DNA from: Microbacterium sp. Leaf151
GTDB lineage: Bacteria; Actinomycetota; Actinomycetes; Actinomycetales; Microbacteriaceae
DNA: 64,000 nt
Direction of reading: 5' to 3'
Assembly (NCBI RefSeq): GCF_001424225.1
Contig: NZ_LMOR01000004.1
Coordinates: 558,001 to 622,000, forward strand
Numbering within the stretch: the stretch's first letter is position 1; each line of letters starts with the position of its first letter. The notes beneath the pieces are model-generated. The model was not told where the DNA came from and searched no databases. It saw only the letters and a list, made by a program, of their open reading frames with translations. Made by a program: the position numbers and the translations under genes. Shown here in pieces: positions 8,984 to 17,607 of the stretch.

Positions 8984-9810
8984 CGCGCATGTCCTCCCGG
9001 CTCACGACGACCCTGTGCACGCTCGCCACGGCGGCCGTGCTGCTGATCGGCTGGCAGCTGGCGATCACCCTGTCGGGGCTCTCGCCCTACCTCGCGAAGA
9101 CGCCGCTGGACGTGTGGGGGTACCTCTTCGTCGACGGGGCCGGCAATCCGGCCGGCGCCGCTGAACGCCGCGCAGCCCTCGCCCCGATGATCGGCGTCAC
9201 CCTGATGCACAGTGCCGTCGGGCTCCTCCTCGGCGTCAGCACCGGGTTCGTCGGGGCGGTCGCGCTGACCGTGTCGCGGGCGTTGCGCTCGATCTTCCTG
9301 CCGCTGGCCCTGCTGCTGCAGACCGTACCCCTCATCGCCATGGCCCCCGTCATCTACGCCGTCTTCGGTTCCGGCATCCTCACCGCCGCCGTCGTGGCCG
9401 CGGTCGTGACCTTCTTCCCCCTGCTGATGAACATCGGGGCAGGCCTCACCTCGTCGACGCCGGAGACGGCCGACCTCGTGCGTGCCTATGGCGGCGGCCG
9501 ATGGACCCTGCTGCGGTTCGTGCAGCTGCCGGCATCCCTTCCGTCGTTGTTCGCCGGTCTCAAGCTGGCCGCCCCCGCGACCGTGTCGGCGGCCACCCTG
9601 TATGAGTTCCTGTTCTCGTTCGAAGGGCTCGGGGCGAACCTGCTCACCAGCAAGTCGTACTCCGACTACGGGCTGCTGTGGACGCTCGTCGTCGTCACGG
9701 TGCTCCTCTCGCTCGCCGCCTACGGACTCGTCGTCGCGGCCGAAACGCTTCTGCTCGCCGGTCGTTTCCCGCCGCGCGATTCGACCCTCGCTCAGAAAGG
9801 CCCCGCATGA
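8980..9810 (+). CDS. ABC importer permease 2 (SsuC/TauC type)
   Basis: A 276-residue membrane protein, the second permease of the importer. The EAA-type loop is AYGGGRWTLLRFVQLPAS, followed by LFAGLKLAAPATVSAATLYEF, matching the first permease position by position. Two different permeases, rather than one forming a homodimer, resemble thiamine-precursor and riboflavin importers. The ATG at 8980 overlaps the preceding stop by 4 nt and its own stop overlaps the ATPase start by 4 nt. Confidence 0.92.
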   Translation: MTRMSSRLTTTLCTLATAAVLLIGWQLAITLSGLSPYLAKTPLDVWGYLFVDGAGNPAGAAERRAALAPMIGVTLMHSAVGLLLGVSTGFVGAVALTVSRALRSIFLPLALLLQTVPLIAMAPVIYAVFGSGILTAAVVAAVVTFFPLLMNIGAGLTSSTPETADLVRAYGGGRWTLLRFVQLPASLPSLFAGLKLAAPATVSAATLYEFLFSFEGLGANLLTSKSYSDYGLLWTLVVVTVLLSLAAYGLVVAAETLLLAGRFPPRDSTLAQKGPA

Positions 9811-10565
9811 CCGCGTCCGGCGTCCACGTCCGTGCTCTCACGCGCCATTTCGCCACCCGCGGCGAGACGGTCGTCGCCGTCGACGGGGTCGACCTCGACA
9901 CTCCGCGCGGGTCGTTCCTGTCGCTCCTCGGCCCCTCCGGCTGCGGCAAATCCACCGTGCTGCGCATGCTCGCCGGCCTGGACACCCCCACCTCGGGCAC
10001 AGCGACGGTCAACGATCTCGCCCCCGCCGCCCTCCGTGGGAAGCACGCGTACGGCATCGCCTTCCAAGACCACGCACTGCTGCCGTGGCGGACGGTCGAG
10101 CGCAACATCGCGTTCCCGTTCGAGATCGCGGGGCTCCCCGTCGACCACGACTGGGTGGGCGAACTGCTGCGCCTCGTGCGCCTGGAACAGTTCGCCAAGG
10201 CCCGACCGTGGCAGTTGTCGGGCGGCATGCGCCAACGCGTGGCCATCGCCCGCGCGCTGGCCCTCCGGCCCAACGTGCTCTTCCTCGACGAACCGTTCGG
10301 AGCGCTCGACGACGTCACCCGCCAACGTCTGAACGTCGAGCTCCAGCGCTTGTGGAGCGAGCAGCAGGCGACGACCGTCATGGTCACGCACGGCGTCCAG
10401 GAGGCCATCTTCCTCAGCGACAAGGTCGCCGTGATGAGCCCTCGTCCGGGGCGCATCAAAGAAGTCATCGACGTCGACCTCCCGCGGCCGCGCACCCTCG
10501 AAATGACGACGTCGCCCGAATTCCACGCCTACGTCGACCGCGCCAGCGCGCTCCTGTTCCACTGA
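9807..10565 (+). CDS. ABC importer ATPase (SsuB/TauB type)
   Basis: This 252-residue cytoplasmic ATPase powers the importer. It has Walker A GPSGCGKST near residue 43, Q-loop FQDHALLPWR, signature LSGGMRQRVAIARALA, Walker B VLFLDEPFGALD and the switch histidine in VMVTHGVQEAI. DHALLPW with the LSGGM signature is typical of the nitrate/sulphonate/taurine group. The ATG at 9807 is fixed by the 4-nt overlap with the preceding permease. Confidence 0.95.
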   Translation: MTASGVHVRALTRHFATRGETVVAVDGVDLDTPRGSFLSLLGPSGCGKSTVLRMLAGLDTPTSGTATVNDLAPAALRGKHAYGIAFQDHALLPWRTVERNIAFPFEIAGLPVDHDWVGELLRLVRLEQFAKARPWQLSGGMRQRVAIARALALRPNVLFLDEPFGALDDVTRQRLNVELQRLWSEQQATTVMVTHGVQEAIFLSDKVAVMSPRPGRIKEVIDVDLPRPRTLEMTTSPEFHAYVDRASALLFH

Positions 10566-10588
10566 TCCCCCCCGAAAGGCCCACCCTC

Positions 10589-11191
10589 ATGACCGAACTC
10601 ACTGCCGTCGCCGCCACGCACACCGCTCCCGATCTGGACGCCGCGGAGAAGGGGATCCGCATGTACATGCGAGCGATCGGCCTCGACACCGAGCACCCCA
10701 CCCTCATCGACACCCCCCGGCGCGTCGCGCACGCCGGTCTCGACCTCTTCTCGGGAATGGGAGGCGACCCGCATCGCGCGCTGGGCGGCGGTGAGCCCAT
10801 CGAGGGCGTGTACCCCGGGGCGGTCGCGGTGCGGGACATCCCCTACTCCTCGATGTGCGAGCACCACCTGCTGCCCTTCCAGGGAGTGGTGTCGGTGGTG
10901 TACCTGCCCGATCGGGCGCTCGCCGGCATCGGCGACTTCGACGCGATGCTGCGGGTGCTCGCGGCCCGACCGCAGATGCAGGAGCGCCTGGCCGACCAGA
11001 TCGCCGAGGTCGTCTCCGAGACACTCGACGCGAAGGGCGTGCTGGTGCGCCTCACCGCACAGCACGCCTGCATGTGGGCGCGCGGGGAGCGGACCGTCGG
11101 CTCGACCGCGTTCTCCCTCGCGGGGCGCGGCGTGTACGAGACCGATCCGGCGGCGCGAGCAGAGGCGCGAGTGCTGCTCGGACTGCACTGA
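10589..11191 (+). CDS. GTP cyclohydrolase I-like protein with altered triphosphate site
   Basis: A 200-residue member of the FolE fold. It keeps DTPRRVAHAG, the zinc and catalytic cluster MCEHHLLPF, RPQMQERLADQIAEVV and QHACMWARG, so the zinc ligands (two Cys, one His), the second CEHH His and the His before the last Cys are intact. The stretch that reads GLSKxxRxV in housekeeping enzymes reads GIGDFDAML here with no gap. The Ser, Lys and Arg known in E. coli FolE to hold the GTP triphosphate are therefore Gly, Asp and Ala. This suggests ring opening of a non-triphosphorylated purine- or pterin-like substrate (inference). It lies 23 nt after the importer ATPase and 1 nt before the creatininase-like gene. 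Confidence 0.85.
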   Translation: MTELTAVAATHTAPDLDAAEKGIRMYMRAIGLDTEHPTLIDTPRRVAHAGLDLFSGMGGDPHRALGGGEPIEGVYPGAVAVRDIPYSSMCEHHLLPFQGVVSVVYLPDRALAGIGDFDAMLRVLAARPQMQERLADQIAEVVSETLDAKGVLVRLTAQHACMWARGERTVGSTAFSLAGRGVYETDPAARAEARVLLGLH

Positions 11192-11192
11192 G

Positions 11193-11987
11193 ATGACGAG
11201 CTCCATCGAGGTGACGGAGGTCGCCGCGCGGGCCGGGGTGGCCCTGGTCCCGATCGGGGCCACCGAGCAACACGGTGCGCACCTGCCCGTGACCACCGAC
11301 ACGGCGATCGCGGCCGCTTTCGCCGCGGAGGCCGGCGCTCGGGTGACCGGCGAGGTGGCAACGTGGGTGCTTCCGGCGCTGCCGTTCGGCTTCTCGCCCG
11401 AGCACGCGGGACGCGCCGGCACGATCGGCCTGTCGGCGGAGACGCTGCTCGCCCTCGTCGACGACATCGGCCGCGGCGTCGCCGCCAGCGGCATCCGTCG
11501 TCTGCTGTTCGTCAACGGACACGGTGGCAATCCCGAACTGCTGCACGTCGCGTGCCGGCAGTTGCGCGAGCGGCGGGGGCTCGCGGCGTTCGCGGTGCAC
11601 GTGCCCGGGCTGGCACTGCCTCCCGAGCTGGCCGAGGGCGTGACCACGGGCGATCTCGACGCGCACGCCGGCCACTACGAGACGAGCCTGTTGCTCGCGC
11701 TGGACCCGGGCGCCGTCGACATGGATGCCGCCCGCGCCGACGGTCTCGAGAGGGTCAGGGCCCGCGCGGCCTCCCCCACCCGGCCGTTCGGCGCCGTCAG
11801 TGTGCCCTGGCACGTCGACGATCTGTCTGCGTCGGGCGTGATCGGAGATCCGACCACGGCCGACGCCGAGTGGGGCGAACGCGCGTTCGCCACGCAGGCC
11901 GCCGCCCTCGCCGACATCGTCCGCGCCGTCGCTGCGCACCCCCTTCCGCCCGAGTGGGTACACTCGCGGCGGGGGGATGCCGAATGA
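11193..11987 (+). CDS. Creatininase-family amide hydrolase
   Basis: A 264-residue member of the creatininase family. These metal-dependent hydrolases cleave small cyclic or formyl amides; relatives include creatininase, MftE and the archaeal ArfB deformylase that acts on a pyrimidine after GTP ring opening. Metal-binding motifs are present: GATEQHGAHLPVTTD near residues 22-36, NGHGGN near 109-114 and DAHAGHYETS near 151-160. Following a GTP-cyclohydrolase-like gene by 1 nt suggests consecutive steps on one heterocycle: ring opening with formyl formation, then amide hydrolysis. That pairing is inference from gene order. Its stop overlaps the LacI regulator start. Confidence 0.88.
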   Translation: MTSSIEVTEVAARAGVALVPIGATEQHGAHLPVTTDTAIAAAFAAEAGARVTGEVATWVLPALPFGFSPEHAGRAGTIGLSAETLLALVDDIGRGVAASGIRRLLFVNGHGGNPELLHVACRQLRERRGLAAFAVHVPGLALPPELAEGVTTGDLDAHAGHYETSLLLALDPGAVDMDAARADGLERVRARAASPTRPFGAVSVPWHVDDLSASGVIGDPTTADAEWGERAFATQAAALADIVRAVAAHPLPPEWVHSRRGDAE

Positions 11988-12985
11988 CCGACGGTCCGGG
12001 ACGGACACCGACCCTCCAAGAGGTGGCGACGGAGGCGAAAGTCAGCCTCGCCACCGCCAGCAACGCCCTCACCGGCAACCGAGGGGTGAGCCCGAAGCTG
12101 CGCGACCGGGTGCTGGACGCCGCTCAGCGGGTCGGGTACCCCCGGGCGTCCGGGCGCCGGCGCACCGACCGCACGACCGTCGGGATCGTCCTGCCCGACG
12201 TGCGGCATCCGGCGTACGCCGAACTCGCGCACGCGTTCGAGCGCGAGGGCGCGCAGCGCGACTGGGCGCTCGTGCTCGCCGGGTCCGATTACGAGCCCGA
12301 CAACGAGCTCGAAGCGCTCGAGAACCTCGTGCGCAGCACGGACGGCGTGCTGCTGTCGCCCTCGCGCCCCCCGCGCTCTGGGGTGCATCGGCTGCGGGCG
12401 AGCCCCGTGCCGATCGTCGCCTGCGACGAACCCGCGGACTCCGCCCTCATCGGCGGGTGGGTGCGCTCCGACAACTTCGGCGGCGGACGTGTCGCCGCGC
12501 ATCACCTGGTGGATGCCGGCGGCACCCGCTTCGCCATGCTGGGCGGCGAGGGCTATCTGCCGTCGACGAAAGAACGGCGCGAGGGGTTCCTCACCGGACT
12601 CGCCGACCGCGGCGTCCCCGCGGCCGAGGTGCTGATCGTCGGCGAGAACTACGGCATGGACGGCGGTCAGAGCGCCATGGCGGAACTCCTCGAGACCGAC
12701 GCCGAGGTCGACGCCGTCTTCGCGGTGAGCGACCTGCACGCCGTCGGCGCGTTCTTCCGTGCCCTGCAAGAGGGGCGGTCCGTACCGGGCGATCTGCTGC
12801 TGTGCGGCTTCGACGGAGTGGCCTGGACGCGACAGATCTCGCCCACGATCACCACGGTGCGTCAAGACTGGGGCAAGATCGCCGCACGCGCGATGGACAT
12901 GCTCGACACCCTCATGGCGGGCGGCGACGGAGACCGCGCAGTGATCCCCGTCGAACTCGTCCCGGGCGAGTCGACGCAGCGCTGA
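11984..12985 (+). CDS. LacI-family transcriptional regulator
   Basis: A 333-residue repressor of the LacI/GalR family with an N-terminal helix-turn-helix (TLQEVATEAKVSLATASNAL, residues 10-29), the hinge helix region and a periplasmic-binding-protein-like ligand domain with VGIVLPDVRHPAYAELA and the LLCGFDGVAWTRQISP segment. It is the last gene of the importer operon, overlapping the creatininase-like gene by 4 nt. It most likely controls the operon from the AT-rich site near 6951 in response to the imported compound or a breakdown product. Confidence 0.92.
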   Translation: MTDGPGRTPTLQEVATEAKVSLATASNALTGNRGVSPKLRDRVLDAAQRVGYPRASGRRRTDRTTVGIVLPDVRHPAYAELAHAFEREGAQRDWALVLAGSDYEPDNELEALENLVRSTDGVLLSPSRPPRSGVHRLRASPVPIVACDEPADSALIGGWVRSDNFGGGRVAAHHLVDAGGTRFAMLGGEGYLPSTKERREGFLTGLADRGVPAAEVLIVGENYGMDGGQSAMAELLETDAEVDAVFAVSDLHAVGAFFRALQEGRSVPGDLLLCGFDGVAWTRQISPTITTVRQDWGKIAARAMDMLDTLMAGGDGDRAVIPVELVPGESTQR

Positions 12986-13127
12986 CGACGGATGCCACGC
13001 GTCGCGTGCTCGGCCGGCGGCGGACACCACGCAGGACTTCTGCGGTCCCTGCGCTCCCGTGGCCCGACTTATCGACGTCCCATCGCCGAACCTCCTGCCC
13101 TGTGTCCACAGAGGCCGGGGGAACGAC

Positions 13128-13174
13128 GGATGCCACGACCCCGCCCCTCCGAAGAGGATGGGGTCGTGGCATCC
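13128..13174. terminator. Bidirectional terminator, 15-bp GGATGCCACGACCCC stem
   Basis: A perfect 15-bp inverted repeat with a 17-nt loop lies between the convergent LacI gene (ends 12985) and the aldehyde dehydrogenase (ends 13181). Its arms begin and end with the GGATGCC/GGCATCC word. Confidence 0.85.
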
Positions 13175-13180
13175 GGTGTC

Positions 13181-14653
13181 TCAGGCGTAGGGGTTGGCCG
13201 TGAGGGTGTATTTCGTCTGCAGGTACTCGTGGATGCCCTCGTCGCCGCCTTCGCGTCCCAGGCCGGACTGCTTCCAGCCGCCGAAGGGTGCCGCGGCGTT
13301 GGAGACCACGCCGACGTTGAGGCCCATCATGCCGGTCTCGAGCTTGTCGATCATGCGCTGGCCGCGCGCGAACGACTCGGTGAAGACGTAGGAGACGAGG
13401 CCGTACTCGGTGTCGTTGGCCAGGCGGACCGCGTCGTCCTCATCATCGAAGGGGACGATGGCGAGCACGGGTCCGAAGATCTCCTCGCGCAGGATGTCGC
13501 TGCCCGGTTTGACGTCTGCGACGACCGTCGGCTCGAAGAAGGTGCCGGGACCGTCGACGGGCGAGCCACCGGTGGTGACGGTGGCGCCGCGGTCGACGGC
13601 ATCCCCCACCAGGGTCTTCGCCTTGTCGACCGCGCGGTCGTCGATGAGGGGCCCGATCTGCACGCCCTCCTCGGTACCGCGGCCGACCTTCATCGCCCTC
13701 ACGCGCTCGGTGACACGCGTGGTGAAGTCCTCGACGACGCTGCGCTGCACGAGGAAGCGGTTGGCGGCGGTGCAGGCCTGGCCGATGTTGCGGAACTTCG
13801 CGAGCATCGCACCCTCGACGGCCTTGTCGAGGTCGGCATCCTCGAACACGACGAACGGGGCGTTGCCGCCGAGCTCCATCGACGTGCGGAGCACGCCGGG
13901 CGCCGCCTGCTGCAGCAGCTTCACACCGACCGGGGTGGAGCCGGTGAACGACAGCTTGCGCAGGCGCGGGTCGGAGATGATGCGCTCCGACACCGGCCCG
14001 GTGCTGGTCGTGGTGACGACGTTGACGACACCGGCGGGGACACCGGCGTCCTGCAGGATCTGCGCGAAGAAGAGCGTCGTGAGGGGCGTGAGGGTCGCGG
14101 GCTTGATCACCACCGTGCAGCCCGCGGCGAGCGCGGGGGCGATCTTGCGGGTGGCCATGGCGAGGGGGAAGTTCCACGGGGTGATGAGGTAGCAGGGGCC
14201 CACGGGGTGATGCGAGACGATCATGCGACCGGTGCCCTCGGGGCTCGCGCCGTAGCGGCCCTGGGTGTGCGCGGTGACCTCGCTGAACCAGCGCAGGAAC
14301 TCCCCGCCGTACGCGACCTCGCCGCGCGCCTCGGCGAGGGGCTTGCCCATCTCGAGCGTCATGAGCAGCGCGACGTCCTCCTTGCGCTCCTGCAGCAGGT
14401 CGAAGGCGCGGCGGAGGATCTCGGCACGCTCCCGAGCCGGGGTCGCCGCCCATGACGGGAACGCCTCGGCAGCGGCATCCATCGCCGCGACGCCGTCGTC
14501 GACCGTGGCGTCGGCGATCTCGTGGATGACGTCACCGGTGGCGGGGTCGTTCACGGCGACGGTCTTGCCGCCGGTCGCCTCTCGCCACTCGCCGTTGATC
14601 AAGAGGCCGGTGGGTACGGATGCCAGCAGCTCGCTCTCGCGCGAATCGGTCAT
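13181..14653 (-). CDS. gabD: NAD(P)-dependent succinate-semialdehyde dehydrogenase
   Basis: A 490-residue aldehyde dehydrogenase that oxidises succinic semialdehyde to succinate. It contains ITPWNFPLAMATRKIAPALA, the catalytic glutamate in MELGGNAPF, the catalytic cysteine in FRNIGQACTAANR, and the C-terminal PFGGWKQSGLGREGG typical of GabD. The ATG at 14653 follows AGGAGG; the longer open frame upstream runs through repeats. Succinic semialdehyde is the end product of the homoprotocatechuate pathway encoded at 30062-36950, so this gene could finish that route; GABA use is the alternative. An imperfect CGTATA-containing site upstream (about 14711-14720) resembles the palindrome before that operon. 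Confidence 0.9.
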   Translation of the reverse strand: MTDSRESELLASVPTGLLINGEWREATGGKTVAVNDPATGDVIHEIADATVDDGVAAMDAAAEAFPSWAATPARERAEILRRAFDLLQERKEDVALLMTLEMGKPLAEARGEVAYGGEFLRWFSEVTAHTQGRYGASPEGTGRMIVSHHPVGPCYLITPWNFPLAMATRKIAPALAAGCTVVIKPATLTPLTTLFFAQILQDAGVPAGVVNVVTTTSTGPVSERIISDPRLRKLSFTGSTPVGVKLLQQAAPGVLRTSMELGGNAPFVVFEDADLDKAVEGAMLAKFRNIGQACTAANRFLVQRSVVEDFTTRVTERVRAMKVGRGTEEGVQIGPLIDDRAVDKAKTLVGDAVDRGATVTTGGSPVDGPGTFFEPTVVADVKPGSDILREEIFGPVLAIVPFDDEDDAVRLANDTEYGLVSYVFTESFARGQRMIDKLETGMMGLNVGVVSNAAAPFGGWKQSGLGREGGDEGIHEYLQTKYTLTANPYA

Positions 14654-14819
14654 GGGTCCTCCTGGATCGGGGCGGGGTTCCCGCCAATTCTCGTCAGCCC
14701 GCGTAGCGGAGCCGATATACGTGGTGTACAAACGGGTCGTCGTGCTGGCCGTCGTGGCCGGTGGGGTGCGGATCGCCCTCGGGCATCTCACGCGCGACCG
14801 GGGTGCGCCGCCTTCGCAG

Positions 14820-14889
14820 GCATAAACGCTTTCCGTGCGCATAAACGCGCTGCGCCCGCGTTTATGCGCGCCGATCGCGTTTATGCGCG
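14820..14889. repeat. Inverted/direct repeat cluster, core GCGTTTATGC
   Basis: Four copies of a 10-bp core occur in 70 nt: two as GCATAAACGC (from 14820 and 14839) and two as GCGTTTATGC (from 14858 and 14877). The second and third copies form a 13-bp-stem hairpin (GCGCATAAACGCG and its complement). The last copy supplies the TAA stop of the monooxygenase gene on the minus strand. The same core recurs many times at 40840-41131. Confidence 0.85.
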
Positions 14890-16734
14890 GGACTGGGCGG
14901 ATGCCGCAACCGGCGAGGCCATCACCCCGACGAGGAAGCGCTGGAGCTCCTCCGGGGCCGAGAGGGGCAGCACGTGCGCGACGTACTGGTCGGGGCGCAC
15001 GAGCACGACCGCGCCGGCGGCACCGATGCCGCGTTCGGCGAAGATGTCGGCGCTCGTCCAGGCCGAGGGGGCGGCGGCGAACACCTTCTCGAGGTCGGTC
15101 AGGCCGAGCGGCCCCGAGCGCGGACGGAACAGCGCCGGCACCTCGACCACGTCCTCCCACCGGCCAGGGAACACCGCCTTCACATCGAACACGGCGTCGA
15201 GGTCGGCGCCCTCGGGGGTCAACCGCTCCACGATGTCTTGCGCGGCGCCGGCCCACTCGCGCAGCGCCGAGCCGTCCGCATCCGCGAACGCGTAGATCCG
15301 CCAGCGCCAATCGGCCCTCGCGTGATGGCCGAGGTGCACGGCGTTGCCGTCGCACACCCGCACGACCTCGACACTCTTGAAGCGCCTTCCTACGGGGAAT
15401 CCGGATGCCAGCTCCTGCGCCGGCGCCTCGGCGGTGATCGTCGAGGGGGCGTAGTGCGTCATGAAGCCCGAGGGGAACTCGGCCGTGGCCAGGTAGTAGG
15501 TCGACAGCTCCGCGGGGTCGGTGATCTCGCCGGGCTTGCGCGCCATGAGCGATGACCACTCGCGGTCGAAGTCGATGAGCTGCTGGGCGACGGGCCGGCG
15601 CTCCTGGTCGTACGTGCGCAGCAGGTCCGCCGGCGCGAGCCCGGTGAGCACGTGGCCCAGCTTCCAGCCGAGGTTGAAGCCGTCCTGCATCGAGACGTTC
15701 ATCCCCTGCCCCGCTTTGGCGCTGTGCGTGTGGCAGGCGTCACCGGTGAGGAACACGCGCGGGTGATCGAGATCGTCGACGAACTGGTCGGTCACCCGGT
15801 GACCCACCTCGTAGACGCTGTGCCACGCGACCTGTTTCACGTCGATGGAGTACGGGTGAAGGATCTCGTTCGCCCGACGGATGACCTCGTCGATCGGGGT
15901 CTGCCGCACGCGGTGGTTGTCGCCTTCGGCGACCTCGCCGAGGTCGATGTACATGCGGCTGAGGTAGCCGCCCTCGCGCGGGATGTGCAGGATGTTCCCG
16001 GCGGCGGCATTGATCGCGCACTTGATGCGCCAGTCGGGGAAGTCGGTCTCCACCAGCACGTCCATGACGCCCCACGCGTGGCGCGCGGCGGCTCCGACGT
16101 GCGTCCGGCCGATCGCCTGACGCACACCGCTGCGCGCGCCGTCGCACCCGGCGACGTATTTCGCACGGATCGTCCGCTCACCCTCGGCCGTGCGCACACG
16201 GACCTCGACGTGGTCGGCGCCCACCTCGAGGCCTGAGAACTCCACACCGTAGTCGGGCACGATGCGCGCGGGGCCGTGGGCTGCGGCCTCGGCAAAGTAG
16301 TCGAGCACCCGCGCCTGGTTGACGATGAGGTGGGGGAACTCGCTGATCTTGTAGCCGTAGTCCTCGGTGCGGGTCGTGCGGACGATCCGCTCGGGATTCT
16401 CGGGATCGGGGGCCCAGAAGTTCATCCAGCCGATGTTGTACGCCTCGGCCGTGATGCGGTCGGCGAAACCGAACGCCTGGAAGGTCTCGACGCTTCGGGG
16501 TTGGATGCCGTCGGCCTGGCCGAGGGCGAGACGCCCCTCACGCTTCTCGATGAGACGCGTCGTGAGCTGGGGGAACTGCGACATCTGCGCAGCGAGAAGC
16601 ATGCCGGCGGGGCCGGAGCCGACGATGAGCACGTCGACCTCCTCGGGCAGACGATCAGAACGGTCGAGACCCGTGCCGGCCGCGTTCTGCACGCGCGGGT
16701 CGCCCGAGACGTAGCCGTGGTGATGGAACTGCAT
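14881..16734 (-). CDS. FAD-dependent aromatic monooxygenase (phenol 2-monooxygenase / MobA type)
   Basis: A 617-residue flavoprotein hydroxylase of the phenol 2-monooxygenase / 3-hydroxybenzoate 4-hydroxylase group, which adds a hydroxyl to a phenolic ring using NAD(P)H and O2. The N-terminal FAD motif VDVLIVGSGPAGMLLAAQMS (about residues 33-52), the CDGARS motif, the second FAD motif GDACHTHSAKAGQGMN and a C-terminal thioredoxin-like dimerisation domain are visible. The start at 16734 follows AGGAG. The gene is divergent from an IclR regulator across tandem inverted repeats. The exact substrate cannot be read; a hydroxybenzoate or hydroxyphenylacetate would suit the neighbourhood. The last codon and stop fall in a repeat unit. 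Confidence 0.88.
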   Translation of the reverse strand: MQFHHHGYVSGDPRVQNAAGTGLDRSDRLPEEVDVLIVGSGPAGMLLAAQMSQFPQLTTRLIEKREGRLALGQADGIQPRSVETFQAFGFADRITAEAYNIGWMNFWAPDPENPERIVRTTRTEDYGYKISEFPHLIVNQARVLDYFAEAAAHGPARIVPDYGVEFSGLEVGADHVEVRVRTAEGERTIRAKYVAGCDGARSGVRQAIGRTHVGAAARHAWGVMDVLVETDFPDWRIKCAINAAAGNILHIPREGGYLSRMYIDLGEVAEGDNHRVRQTPIDEVIRRANEILHPYSIDVKQVAWHSVYEVGHRVTDQFVDDLDHPRVFLTGDACHTHSAKAGQGMNVSMQDGFNLGWKLGHVLTGLAPADLLRTYDQERRPVAQQLIDFDREWSSLMARKPGEITDPAELSTYYLATAEFPSGFMTHYAPSTITAEAPAQELASGFPVGRRFKSVEVVRVCDGNAVHLGHHARADWRWRIYAFADADGSALREWAGAAQDIVERLTPEGADLDAVFDVKAVFPGRWEDVVEVPALFRPRSGPLGLTDLEKVFAAAPSAWTSADIFAERGIGAAGAVVLVRPDQYVAHVLPLSAPEELQRFLVGVMASPVAASAQSRA

Positions 16735-16776
16735 CGTTTCTCCTGACGTCGATGTCGGGTTGCGGTCCAGCACAAC

Positions 16777-16815
16777 GCGTTCTATATTCGAACGCAGCGT
16801 TCTGCTACCGAACGA
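16777..16815. promoter_or_regulatory. Tandem operator: GCGTTC-N7-GAACG(C/A) twice
   Basis: Two adjacent inverted repeats, GCGTTC-TATATTC-GAACGC (16777-16795) and GCGTTC-TGCTACC-GAACGA (16797-16815), share arm sequence and the 7-nt spacer and are offset by 20 bp, about two helical turns. They fill the 97-bp gap between the divergent monooxygenase and IclR genes and are the obvious IclR binding sites. Confidence 0.75.
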
Positions 16816-16831
16816 GAGAGTAGCCCGAGCC

Positions 16832-17536
16832 ATGCCCGCACGGCAAGACGCCTCCCCCGCCTCGCAGACGCTGAGTCGCGGCATCCGCCTGCTCGAAGAG
16901 CTCGCCGACGCCGGCACCCCGCTCTCGATCGACGACCTCGCGGCCCGGGTCGAGCTCCACCGCTCGGTCGCTTACCGACTCCTCCGCACACTCGAAGACC
17001 ACGGTCTCGTCACTCGAGACGCCGCCGGCGCGGTGCGCCTGGGGACGGGCCTCGCAGCCCTCGCTGCGGGAGTCGCCGCCGACCTGCAGGCCGAGGCGCT
17101 GCCCGAGCTCACCGCGGCGGCGAACGACCTCGGCATGACGTGCTTCCTCGTCGTGCTCGATCACGACGAATGCGTGACGCTCGTCAGCGTCGAGCCCCGG
17201 CACACGGTCACCGCCGTGGCGCAGCGGCCCGGGTCGCGGCATCCGGTCACCCGGGGTGCCCCCGGGCGCGCGATCCTCGCGCAGCTACCCCCGCGGCGCT
17301 GGCCCGACGGAGTCGATGCGCGTCTCGCGTCGGACGTGGCGGACGCCGCGGAGCGCGGGTGGGCGACGAGTCATGACGAGGTGATCCCCACGTTCCGCGC
17401 CGTGGCGGTGCCCCTCGCCGTGCGGGGGCGCGAGCCCGCCGCCGTCGCCGCCGTGCACGTGGCCACCGACCTCGACGACGCGGCGATCGCGGCGCGGCTC
17501 GAGGCTGCGGCATCCGCGATCCTCGGTGCTCTCTGA
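16832..17536 (+). CDS. IclR-family transcriptional regulator
   Basis: A 234-residue regulator with an N-terminal winged helix-turn-helix (TLSRGIRLLEELADAGTPLS, then LAARVELHRSVAYRLLRTLE) and a C-terminal IclR ligand-binding domain that is shorter than usual. IclR proteins typically govern aromatic catabolism and bind pathway acids. The divergent monooxygenase is the likely target, with the tandem inverted repeats between them as operators. The ATG at 16832 is the first that leaves the operators outside the coding region. Confidence 0.88.
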   Translation: MPARQDASPASQTLSRGIRLLEELADAGTPLSIDDLAARVELHRSVAYRLLRTLEDHGLVTRDAAGAVRLGTGLAALAAGVAADLQAEALPELTAAANDLGMTCFLVVLDHDECVTLVSVEPRHTVTAVAQRPGSRHPVTRGAPGRAILAQLPPRRWPDGVDARLASDVADAAERGWATSHDEVIPTFRAVAVPLAVRGREPAAVAAVHVATDLDDAAIAARLEAAASAILGAL

Positions 17537-17607
17537 CCGCAGTCTGCCGCGAGGCAGTCCGGAGTTCGGCACACCGTTACCGATCTCCCTTCGCCTCGAG
17601 GCGCGGG

